Positions 1 through 6,284 of a DNA stretch of 10,003 bases are shown one piece after another. The notes below the pieces were generated by a model. That model made no database searches. It was not told the origin of the DNA and worked only from the letters and a program-made list of their open reading frames with translations. A program made the position numbers and the translations under genes. Numbering within the stretch: the first letter of the stretch is position 1; each line of letters begins with the position of its first letter. The stretch comes from Dysgonamonadaceae bacterium (GTDB taxonomy: Bacteria > Bacteroidota > Bacteroidia > Bacteroidales > Azobacteroidaceae): assembly GCA_031276105.1 (NCBI GenBank), contig JAISNS010000363.1, positions 1 through 10,003 on the forward strand, in the 5' to 3' direction.

Positions 1-2
1 GT

Positions 3-338
3 GGATGGGGGTTAGCTCCCTACGCACGTTATTCATTTGTAGAATTCGGCAAATTCAGCGTTTGGGGATCAGCAGCCTTAGCCTTTGGTGGTGGAGAAAC
101 AGGAGTAGGAGATAATACGGAAAAGTTTACAGCTTTTGGGTTGGATATCCATCCGGTACTGAAATATGATTTATCGGATAAATTCACATTATTAACGAAC
201 TTGAATTTCCTTAATATCGGATTTACTCAAGTAAACGTTAAAGATGCAGCAACTGTTACCAATTTCGGTCTTGGAGTAGATGCCGGTGATGTTGCTACCT
301 TAGGCGCAATAAATATCGGGTTCCTCTACAAATTCTGA
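3..338 (+). CDS. Outer-membrane beta-barrel protein, 3' part only
   Basis: An open frame runs from the left edge (first full codon at base 3) to a TGA at 336-338, giving the last 111 residues of a protein whose start lies outside the window. The translation alternates short amphipathic strands with Gly/Asn/Asp-rich turns, for example APYARYSFVEFGKFSVWGS, then HPVLKYDLSDKFTLLTNLNF, and it ends in the strand GAINIGFLYKF. A C-terminal aromatic Phe after an alternating strand is the classical outer-membrane beta-barrel ending recognised by the BAM machinery. The pattern fits the small 8-stranded OMP_b-brl class common in Bacteroidota. This is inferred from strand pattern and terminal residue; no specific function (pore, adhesin or structural) can be assigned. 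The gene is convergent with the recF/DUF721 pair and is followed closely by a terminator. A TTG at 141 could be read as a start but is internal to the clear upstream frame. Confidence 0.8.
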   Translation, partial: GWGLAPYARYSFVEFGKFSVWGSAALAFGGGETGVGDNTEKFTAFGLDIHPVLKYDLSDKFTLLTNLNFLNIGFTQVNVKDAATVTNFGLGVDAGDVATLGAINIGFLYKF

Positions 339-359
339 TAACAAGCCAATTAAAGATAG

Positions 360-403
360 AAAGGCAGGAAAGATGAAAAAAACATCTTCCTGTCTTTTTT
401 TTT
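360..403 (+). terminator. Intrinsic terminator of the beta-barrel gene
   Basis: The left arm, about 360-375 (AAAGGCAGGAAAGATG), pairs with the right arm, 383-397 (CATCTTCCTGTCTTT), across an A-rich loop. The stem has one bulged A and one G-T pair and is followed by an uninterrupted T tract to 403. It starts about 20 bp after the TGA at 336-338, as expected for a Rho-independent terminator on the + strand. It also lies downstream of the convergent DUF721 gene, but on that strand the run after the stem is only weakly U-rich, so two-way action is uncertain. Confidence 0.85.
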
Positions 404-424
404 ACCCCGATAGCGGCGACTGTC

Positions 425-718
425 TTAAAGGAAGTGGATGCCGGTAATGACCGTTTCGCCGGTTTCGCTGTTCAAATCCCGGATCAATTGTTCGCGTCTC
501 ATCATCAATTCGCTTTTCACTACCGAAGAATTTATTTTCACGTATAAACACCGGTTTTTAATAAACAGTTGGGAGGTATAACGTGAAATAACCGGATTCA
601 GCACCTTTTCCCATGAATTTATCAACCGCGTTTCCGACAGTTTCCGGGCTAATTGCGGATTTTCATCGAAAAAAGAACCCAATACGTTCGATATGTGCTG
701 TGTATTACTTTTTTTCAT
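425..718 (-). CDS. DUF721 / DciA-family protein
   Basis: A small protein of 97 residues (99 if the ATG at 724 is used) that matches the DUF721 family. Visible family features are the helical N-terminus, the conserved Trp in LINSWEKVLNPVISRYT, the strand region FIKNRCLYVKINSSVVKSEL and the closing beta strand VITGIHFL. DUF721 includes DciA, which in other bacteria assists loading of the replicative helicase DnaB. Whether this short Bacteroidota version does the same is inference. I chose the ATG at 718-716 because it overlaps the recF stop as ATGA, and because homologues, as I remember them, begin with a Met followed by basic residues. The alternative ATG at 724 adds only Met-Ala. The overlap predicts translational coupling to recF, and the recF-DUF721 order is common in Bacteroidales. 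The stop is TAA at 427-425. Confidence 0.87.
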   Translation of the reverse strand: MKKSNTQHISNVLGSFFDENPQLARKLSETRLINSWEKVLNPVISRYTSQLFIKNRCLYVKINSSVVKSELMMRREQLIRDLNSETGETVITGIHFL

Positions 719-1815
719 TGCCATTCGTTAATTATGCCGCCGTTCACCCGAAACAGTTTATAATCATGATTCAATCCTTCCAGTATTTCGTCTAAGTATT
801 TCCGGTTGGTGTCGGTGATAAATATCTGGCCGAACTCCGGCTGCAACAGCAAGCGGATGATTTGTTCCACCCGTCCGGCGTCTAATTTGTCGAAAATATC
901 ATCCAGCAGCAGGATTGGAAATGTTGATTTTTTACGGACAAGAAAATTGAACTGCGCCAGTTTCAAAGCAATCAAATAGGTTTTACATTGCCCTTGTGAA
1001 CCGATTTTCCGGATCAGGTAATTTTCCAGCAAAAAATGAAAATCATCCTTATGTATTCCGGCGCCGGTATAGCCCAGCAGTTTATCTTTTTCCCGCCTGT
1101 CGGCAAACCATTGGGCGAACGGAGCGCTATTTAATTGCGAATCATATTGCAGATCGACCGGTTCGGATTCATCGGCAATCGTGCGGTAATATTCTTTAAA
1201 GACCGGTATGAAATCGGTAATAAATTCCTTGCGCTTGTTATAAACCGTTTCGCCTTCGTGAATTAACTGTTCTTCCAACACTTCGAACAAAGAAGCATCG
1301 GTCGAATCGGGAGCTTCGCGCAACAAGCAATTGCGTTGATGCAAGGCTTTATTGTACCGGATGAGCGCGTGAAGATATTCTTTGTCGCACTGGCAAATCA
1401 GCATGTCGGCAAACTTCCGCCTTTCGTCGCTTCCGCCATGAATCAAATCGCTGTCGGAAGGAGAAATCATCACCAACGGAATCAATCCGATGTGGTCGGA
1501 TAAACGTTCATATTCTTTCTTGTTGCGTTTGAAGACTTTCTTTTGTTTCCGTTTAATTCCGCAGTAAATCTCCTCCGCAGTTTCGCCTTCGCAGTAAAAA
1601 CCTTGCAACACGCAAAAATCCTGTTCGTGTTTGATCAGTTGCGAATCAAGCAGATTCGTATGATTCTTCGTAAAAGACAGGTAATACAAGGCATCCAGCA
1701 GATTGGTTTTTCCCATGCCGTTGTTGCCGAAGAAGCAATTCATTTTCGGAGAAAAAGATAAGCCTGCTTCTTCAATGTTTTTGAAATTCAATATGGAAAT
1801 ACGGTCAAGAATCAT
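715..1815 (-). CDS. recF: DNA replication/repair protein RecF
   Basis: RecF is an SMC/Rad50-like ABC ATPase that binds gapped DNA and, with RecO and RecR, helps load RecA at stalled forks and single-strand gaps. The protein has 366 residues, normal for the family. The Walker A motif GNNGMGKT is at about residues 30-37. The family segment LSDHIGLIPLVMISPSDSDL follows, then GGSDERRKFAD, the ABC signature SQGQCKTYLIALKLAQ at about 273-288, and Walker B with D-loop PILLLDDIFDKLD at about 300-312. All ATPase motifs look intact. An in-frame ATG at 1845 would add ten residues (MINFVPATIY), but RecF proteins characteristically begin MIL.RISILNFKN, so I place the start at 1815. A Bacteroidota-type promoter lies about 100 bp upstream, and the stop overlaps the start of the DUF721 gene. 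Confidence 0.97.
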   Translation of the reverse strand: MILDRISILNFKNIEEAGLSFSPKMNCFFGNNGMGKTNLLDALYYLSFTKNHTNLLDSQLIKHEQDFCVLQGFYCEGETAEEIYCGIKRKQKKVFKRNKKEYERLSDHIGLIPLVMISPSDSDLIHGGSDERRKFADMLICQCDKEYLHALIRYNKALHQRNCLLREAPDSTDASLFEVLEEQLIHEGETVYNKRKEFITDFIPVFKEYYRTIADESEPVDLQYDSQLNSAPFAQWFADRREKDKLLGYTGAGIHKDDFHFLLENYLIRKIGSQGQCKTYLIALKLAQFNFLVRKKSTFPILLLDDIFDKLDAGRVEQIIRLLLQPEFGQIFITDTNRKYLDEILEGLNHDYKLFRVNGGIINEWQ

Positions 1816-1911
1816 ATAAATTGTTGCCGGAACGAAGTTTATCAAAATCCTGAATGTCGATAGGTAATTTTCTCGAAGTAAACATTGATCCTGTTATTAA
1901 AAAATTCGTCG

Positions 1912-1919
1912 CAAAGGTA
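1912..1919 (-). promoter_or_regulatory. Probable promoter (-7 box) for recF-DUF721
   Basis: On the minus strand the sequence TACCTTTG, followed by C, matches exactly the Bacteroidota -7 consensus TAnnTTTG used by the primary sigma factor of this phylum. It lies about 93 bp upstream of the recF ATG at 1815 and downstream of the T9SS cluster terminator, so it would give recF its own transcript with a leader of about 90 nt. I do not see a clear TTG-type -33 element at the expected distance, so the call rests on the -7 box and its position. Confidence 0.6.
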
Positions 1920-1996
1920 GCATAAAATCCCCGACATTATACACCGACGAATAAAAATAGTCCGGGTGTTTCTTTAATGCGTATGCTCATTTAAAA

Positions 1997-2031
1997 ACAA
2001 AGGCTATCGGCACACAGCCGACAGCCTTTGT
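1997..2031 (-). terminator. Intrinsic terminator of the T9SS cargo cluster
   Basis: On the minus strand a hairpin with arms 2017-2031 and 1997-2011 (15 positions, one internal mismatch at 2006/2022) closes a 5-nt loop at 2012-2016. The core pairs are AAAGGCT with AGCCTTT and TCGGC with GCCGA. The 3' side continues into a short U-rich run (complement of A1993-A1997). It starts about 22 bp after the stop codon of the large FnIII gene and precedes the recF promoter, so it separates the two transcription units. Confidence 0.88.
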
Positions 2032-2057
2032 CACTTGTCACTCGTCACTTTGTCACT
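2029..2057 (-). repeat. Heptamer tandem array at the 3' end of the large FnIII gene
   Basis: Four copies of YGTCACT on the + strand (AGTGACR on the coding strand) lie at 2029-2035, 2036-2042, 2043-2049 and 2051-2057, with one extra T at 2050. A degenerate fifth copy (TTCACT) extends to 2065 inside the gene. The gene's TGA stop (2055-2053) is the TGA inside one repeat unit, so the array starts in the last codons and runs into the 3' UTR up to the terminator stem. The same heptamer occurs at 6264-6284 after the neighbouring gene. Confidence 0.85.
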
Positions 2058-5000
2058 TCTTCACTGCGACTTTGAAGACCGCTTGCGTATCTTTACCGCT
2101 CACTTTCACTATCGCTATTTTTTGCGTAATGGCGGTTGGTATCAACACGTTGTCGGACGAACGAACGCTAAAGTCCTGCAACAAACTGCCGTCTATGGCA
2201 TACAGCCGGATGCGTTCGATGTAGGCATTTTCCGGATTCGATACGCTGACGGCATATTGGGAAACGACTACTTTCAAAGCGTCGCCGCTTACCGAACCGA
2301 TACCGGTGCCGATAGTCGAAAAGTTCGTTTGCGAAGCATAAGCGCTTTCATTTTCCGTTTCGGCACAATGCGCTTTTACGCGCCACAAATAGGTGGTATT
2401 TTCCACTAAACCGGTCAATTCGCACGACGGATTCGGAAGCGCGAGCGTGTCTGTCCAATCTTGCACGGTGGAGTTGCGGTAACGCACATCCCACGACGTA
2501 TTGGCGGCGTTGGCCGTCCAGCTAAGTACCGCCGAATGAGCGGTTATCGAAGCGGCGGTCAAGTTGGTCGGAATAGGACATACAGGAACTGCTGCCGTCG
2601 TAAAGTTGTAAACCGGCGAATAGACGCTCGTATCGCCTTCGGCACAGATGCTGCGGACTTGTGCTTTATACGACGTTTGAGGAGTCAGATTGCTCAAATC
2701 GTACGATTTGGCGTTGACGATAACTACCGTCCAATCTTCGCTGCTTTTCGCCCACGACAGTTCGTAGTTCGTGGCTTCGCCTTCCCAGTTGAGCGTGGCC
2801 GAACGATAGCCTAACGGATCAGCTACGATGTTGGTCGGCTGGAAACAGGTGATTTCTTCGGTTTTAATAGTAGCTACTACCGTATAATCGCTGAAGTCGC
2901 CTTCGGCGCTGCTGCAAATCGTTTGAATGGCATATTCGTAAGTAGTGTTGTGCGTTAAACCGATGAACGTGGTGGTAGTGGCTCCTTCAATCGAACGTTC
3001 CGCCGTCCATGTTTCGGCGCCGGCTTCACGGAATCGCACTTTGAACTGGGGCGCTTCCGAAACCCATGTAAGGGTAATGCTTCCGGTGGTGGCCGTAGCT
3101 TCGATATCCGTTACCTGCGCGCAGGGAATCGTTGTCAAAGTAGTAAAGCTGACGATCGTTACTTTAGCCGTATCGCCCGGTGCGCAGGAAGTAGTGATGC
3201 CCACTTCGTAGGTCGTGGCTTCTTCCAAACCGGTAAAGAGGGAATCTTTTTCCGTCCGGACAACAAAGTCTTTCGTTGTTTCGCCGGCCTTGCGGATGAA
3301 GACTAACCATTCTTCGGCTTCGCCTTCCCACGATACTTTGGCTTCGTCCGTAGTAATGTCGGAAGCTTGAGCGCCGGTTACGGCCACGGGGCAGGTCGGG
3401 AAAATGCTGACGTCGTCCAAGAAGAAATAAGCCATAGTGTTGCGAGTATTTTCTATCACTTTAAAACCAAGTTGTTTGATTCCGGTAAATCCTTCAAGGA
3501 CAATAGTATCGTTCCCTGATACGGTATTTGAATATTTCTTCAAAATAATTTCTTCTTCCGCCGTTTTATCAATTACATAGATAGAATCATTATCAGGCAC
3601 AGTACCCGATTTTGATAAACTGAATGCCAGTTTGTAGTTTGCAGACCCGTCTCCGAAATCCAACTTAGGCAATAGCGCAGAAGCCGTTACCGGAGGAGAA
3701 GTTTGATTTAGCCGAAAACGCAAAGCCAATGAATTCCACAAAATTAATGTAGAAGAAAGCGTCCAACCCGAATTAGCCGTAAAAGCCGCAGAAGAAGCGT
3801 AGCTATCGAAATTTTCGCCATACGGCAGTCCGTAACCGGTTTTGAAAGTAATTGGAGGAAAGCTCCACGGACTATATAAGTTTAGCCCCACAACGGCTCT
3901 TACCGCAACTTCTACGGTCGCTTCGGTAGGCAAGGTTGTAAACGTGTAGTTGGTTTCGCCGGTTTCTACGGGTGTACTCCATGTTTCGGAGTTGATGGGA
4001 CGATAGCGAACTTCCCAAGCCGATTCGGTTCCTGTTGCATGTTTTTCCCAAGTAATCGTGGCCTGACTGCCTACAATCGAAGCCGGATTTACCGTTAAAT
4101 TAACGGGGGCTTCGTAGAGTGGTTTTTCTTCGATGATGAACTTGGTAATATCCCAAAGGAGCGTACCGGCTTTATGCGTCGTCCATGCCAATTTTACTTG
4201 GATGGTATCATTGGAAAGGCCTTCGATGGGAATGGTTATATTCGAATAGAGGCCGGCAGCGCTTGCATCCGGGAAAAAGTTTTGTGCATTATCCTTTTTG
4301 ATTGTAAGAACCGGGACATACTCGTTTTCCCCAAACTTTTTCACAGAAAACACCATACTGTCTTTTTCATGCCAGTCGTTATAACCAACGGTAGTAAAGA
4401 CCGGAGTAGAACCGGTTGTAACCGTCAGTTTGCCGGACAATACCAAACGACTGTTACCTTCAGTCGTCACTATATATTGCGTAGCAACAGAGCTATATAC
4501 GGGATTTTCCGGCGAAGCGGTCGTAATACGTGCCTCCAGCAGATTTCCTCTCTGCGTAGTACTGTTTTGAGTCAATTGAAAATTTTCGCCTTCCTGTTCC
4601 CAACTTTCAGGTATATCATAAGCTTTATATTGCGAAAAATCCAAGAAATAAGGCAATTCGCCCCACGTTGTAATGTTGAATTTATTAACCGTAGTGGAAA
4701 GCGTATCCAAAGTTTCGCTGTAACTCCAAGCAGCGAAGTTAATCAGTTTGTTGGGTTTCAATCCCGTTACTTCAATGGCATTGCTTGCAGGGCCTTTGTA
4801 GATTACCGTTCCGCCGCCGGCCAACCGATCGCCTACATTCACATCCGTTGTCGGCGTGCCGAAAACGCCGTCGTTCGTTTGGTTATAGAGATTATCAATT
4901 GCCCATTGCCCTGTGTTGACAGCTACAATAATCGGATTGTTGTCGGCGTCTGCCTGAGCAGCCAATGTTAAACTTCTAAAACCACCTTCCGACGATAATT

Positions 5001-6180
5001 GGGGCGCGCCCGGCAAAGTCTTAATTTCGTCTTGGGTAGGAGGACCTATTATGGAATATTTAGGCCCGTTCATACATTCCGTATTGGCGGAATAGAGAGC
5101 AAACAGGTATTCGGTAGCCCCGTCCAGATTGCCCACAGAAAAAGTGGTATTGGACGAAAAGGCAACTACGATCCATTTGTTATTGATGATATCGCCGATG
5201 TTATAAGTTACATCTTGGGCCGGCTTATCATCAGTAGCTATCATTGAGATTTCTTCTTTGGTCATCAATACCAAATATTTATCGACGCCCTCGGCAGCCG
5301 TAAAGCTACCATTGATGCTGTTGGAAGTTGCCGTTAATTGCAAAGCGGTCGGTTTATTTGTGGGAGCTTCACAAGCCGGGGGAGGCGTGAAAGTGAAAGT
5401 CGTACCGCTGTCGCAAACGGTGTAACGCAAACTAAAATTCCCCGTTACGCCGGCGGTAGCTGCCGACCAATTTTGGGGAGTATCCGCATTACCTGCCAAG
5501 CGGGTGAGAAATTTCGTATTCCCGGCTGCGTCGCCTTTCAAACCGACTTCAGCCCAAGCAAATTCGGATTGAGCCTGAAAGCCGCTGAAAACTAATTCCA
5601 CTTTGCTGTCGGCTTCATAGAGTTTGATTTGAATGTCAAACGCAACTTCCGTCGACAGGGTAAGAATAATCTTCTTGAACTGTACGGTCAACGTCCGGCT
5701 TCCGGTCTCGCCGGAAAGCAGATAGCTGATTTCGGTGTCGGCATTGGCCTTGTTCCATGCGGTAGTGCGCGTAAAGCCCAATACATTGAGGGCGCCTTCT
5801 GTAAAGCGGTTGTCATCGACCAAAACCGACGTCGTACTGGTAGCGTCCACTTTAAATGGTTCGCTGCTGCCCAAATAGATAAAACCGTTGGGGCTAACGA
5901 CAAAATGGGTAAACGTTTGCGCACCAAAATTGAAGTTAAACCCAATCGGAAAGCCGCTTACGTCGGCAATTTCGTTGGTCAGGGTACGCCCCGAAGCGAA
6001 AGCATAATTTTCCAAAGACAAAGAGCTTTCGCCCAATGCTGCGCCGGAATAAACGACTGTTCCTCCGGAAATTTCGGAGTAAGTTCCTGCCGTATAGGCA
6101 AAACTGTAACTGTTGATTTGCGCCGTGGCTGTTATCAGCCCAACGACACAAGCGATTAAAAGAGAAATAATTTTTTTCAT
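2053..6180 (-). CDS. T9SS cargo with FnIII and jelly-roll-like domains (1375 aa)
   Basis: A large surface or secreted protein with no recognisable catalytic domain. The Sec signal peptide MKKIISLLIACVVGLITATA probably cleaves before Gln21. Residues 22-255 form an all-beta N-terminal module of the kind seen in T9SS adhesin-like proteins (FPIGFNFNFGAQTFTHFVVS). Residues 270-390 are FnIII-like and 391-505 a divergent beta domain. Residues 508-686 are a jelly-roll-like module starting LPYFLDFSQY, 690-781 an FnIII domain, and 784-929 a second jelly-roll-like module (LPYGENFDSY to FFLDDVSIF). Four FnIII domains follow at 930-1016, 1019-1107, 1111-1197 and 1200-1290, then a sorting domain at about 1293-1375 ending FKVAVKK. 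Each of the last four FnIII domains carries a Cys near its first and last strands (930/999, 1020/1089, 1112/1179, 1201/1272), suggesting disulfides. The likely role is adhesion or glycan/protein binding at the cell surface, inferred from architecture alone. The ATG at 6180 is well placed for the signal peptide. Confidence 0.88.
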   Translation of the reverse strand: MKKIISLLIACVVGLITATAQINSYSFAYTAGTYSEISGGTVVYSGAALGESSLSLENYAFASGRTLTNEIADVSGFPIGFNFNFGAQTFTHFVVSPNGFIYLGSSEPFKVDATSTTSVLVDDNRFTEGALNVLGFTRTTAWNKANADTEISYLLSGETGSRTLTVQFKKIILTLSTEVAFDIQIKLYEADSKVELVFSGFQAQSEFAWAEVGLKGDAAGNTKFLTRLAGNADTPQNWSAATAGVTGNFSLRYTVCDSGTTFTFTPPPACEAPTNKPTALQLTATSNSINGSFTAAEGVDKYLVLMTKEEISMIATDDKPAQDVTYNIGDIINNKWIVVAFSSNTTFSVGNLDGATEYLFALYSANTECMNGPKYSIIGPPTQDEIKTLPGAPQLSSEGGFRSLTLAAQADADNNPIIVAVNTGQWAIDNLYNQTNDGVFGTPTTDVNVGDRLAGGGTVIYKGPASNAIEVTGLKPNKLINFAAWSYSETLDTLSTTVNKFNITTWGELPYFLDFSQYKAYDIPESWEQEGENFQLTQNSTTQRGNLLEARITTASPENPVYSSVATQYIVTTEGNSRLVLSGKLTVTTGSTPVFTTVGYNDWHEKDSMVFSVKKFGENEYVPVLTIKKDNAQNFFPDASAAGLYSNITIPIEGLSNDTIQVKLAWTTHKAGTLLWDITKFIIEEKPLYEAPVNLTVNPASIVGSQATITWEKHATGTESAWEVRYRPINSETWSTPVETGETNYTFTTLPTEATVEVAVRAVVGLNLYSPWSFPPITFKTGYGLPYGENFDSYASSAAFTANSGWTLSSTLILWNSLALRFRLNQTSPPVTASALLPKLDFGDGSANYKLAFSLSKSGTVPDNDSIYVIDKTAEEEIILKKYSNTVSGNDTIVLEGFTGIKQLGFKVIENTRNTMAYFFLDDVSIFPTCPVAVTGAQASDITTDEAKVSWEGEAEEWLVFIRKAGETTKDFVVRTEKDSLFTGLEEATTYEVGITTSCAPGDTAKVTIVSFTTLTTIPCAQVTDIEATATTGSITLTWVSEAPQFKVRFREAGAETWTAERSIEGATTTTFIGLTHNTTYEYAIQTICSSAEGDFSDYTVVATIKTEEITCFQPTNIVADPLGYRSATLNWEGEATNYELSWAKSSEDWTVVIVNAKSYDLSNLTPQTSYKAQVRSICAEGDTSVYSPVYNFTTAAVPVCPIPTNLTAASITAHSAVLSWTANAANTSWDVRYRNSTVQDWTDTLALPNPSCELTGLVENTTYLWRVKAHCAETENESAYASQTNFSTIGTGIGSVSGDALKVVVSQYAVSVSNPENAYIERIRLYAIDGSLLQDFSVRSSDNVLIPTAITQKIAIVKVSGKDTQAVFKVAVKK

Positions 6181-6193
6181 ATGCGTGTAAATT

Positions 6194-6221
6194 AATTATG
6201 AATTATGAATTATGAATTATG
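6194..6221. repeat. AATTATG heptamer tandem array (4 copies)
   Basis: Four perfect copies of AATTATG (CATAATT on the minus strand) end 14 bp before the ATG of the large FnIII gene. They therefore form its AT-rich translation-initiation leader. The array runs directly, without a break in the 7-bp phase, into three AGTGACG units at 6222-6242. Confidence 0.9.
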
Positions 6222-6284
6222 AGTGACGAGTGACGAGTGACGAAGCCATTCGCTTCGCGCACTTGTCACTTGTCACTTGTCACT
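6222..6284. repeat. Inverted heptamer arrays forming a long hairpin
   Basis: Three AGTGACG units (6222-6242) face three TGTCACT units (6264-6284). The two 21-base arms pair along their whole length: as + strand RNA there are 18 Watson-Crick pairs and three G-U pairs, while as − strand RNA the same three positions are A-C mismatches. The centre holds a second small hairpin, CGAAGC (6241-6246) with GCTTCG (6252-6257), loop CATTC. The right arm includes the TAG stop (6285-6283) of the propeller gene, so the structure lies in the intercistronic region and could act as a processing, attenuation or 3'-end stabilising element. Confidence 0.75.

Noticed and set aside
404..424. Separate terminator for the DUF721 gene
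   Set aside because: No stable stem is visible directly after its stop; the only hairpin nearby is the beta-barrel gene terminator, which has a poor U-run in this direction.
1816..1845. Longer RecF start at 1845
   Set aside because: The ten extra residues do not match the RecF N-terminus, whereas the ATG at 1815 gives the conserved MIL.RISILNFKN beginning.
4174..4971. 265-codon open frame on the + strand opposite the large FnIII gene
   Set aside because: It lies wholly antisense to a gene with a clear signal peptide, domain series and sorting domain. Its translation is Arg/Ile/Cys-rich with no recognisable domain, as expected for a shadow frame.
5629..6159. 176-codon + strand frame over the start of the FnIII gene, and similar long + strand frames at 9306-9842 and 7342-7806
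   Set aside because: All are antisense to well-supported genes, have no promoter or leader, and show basic low-complexity translations typical of the reverse strand of coding DNA.
6194..6284. CRISPR array or phage attachment site
   Set aside because: The units are 7 bp with no spacers, and there is no cas gene, integrase or tRNA nearby.
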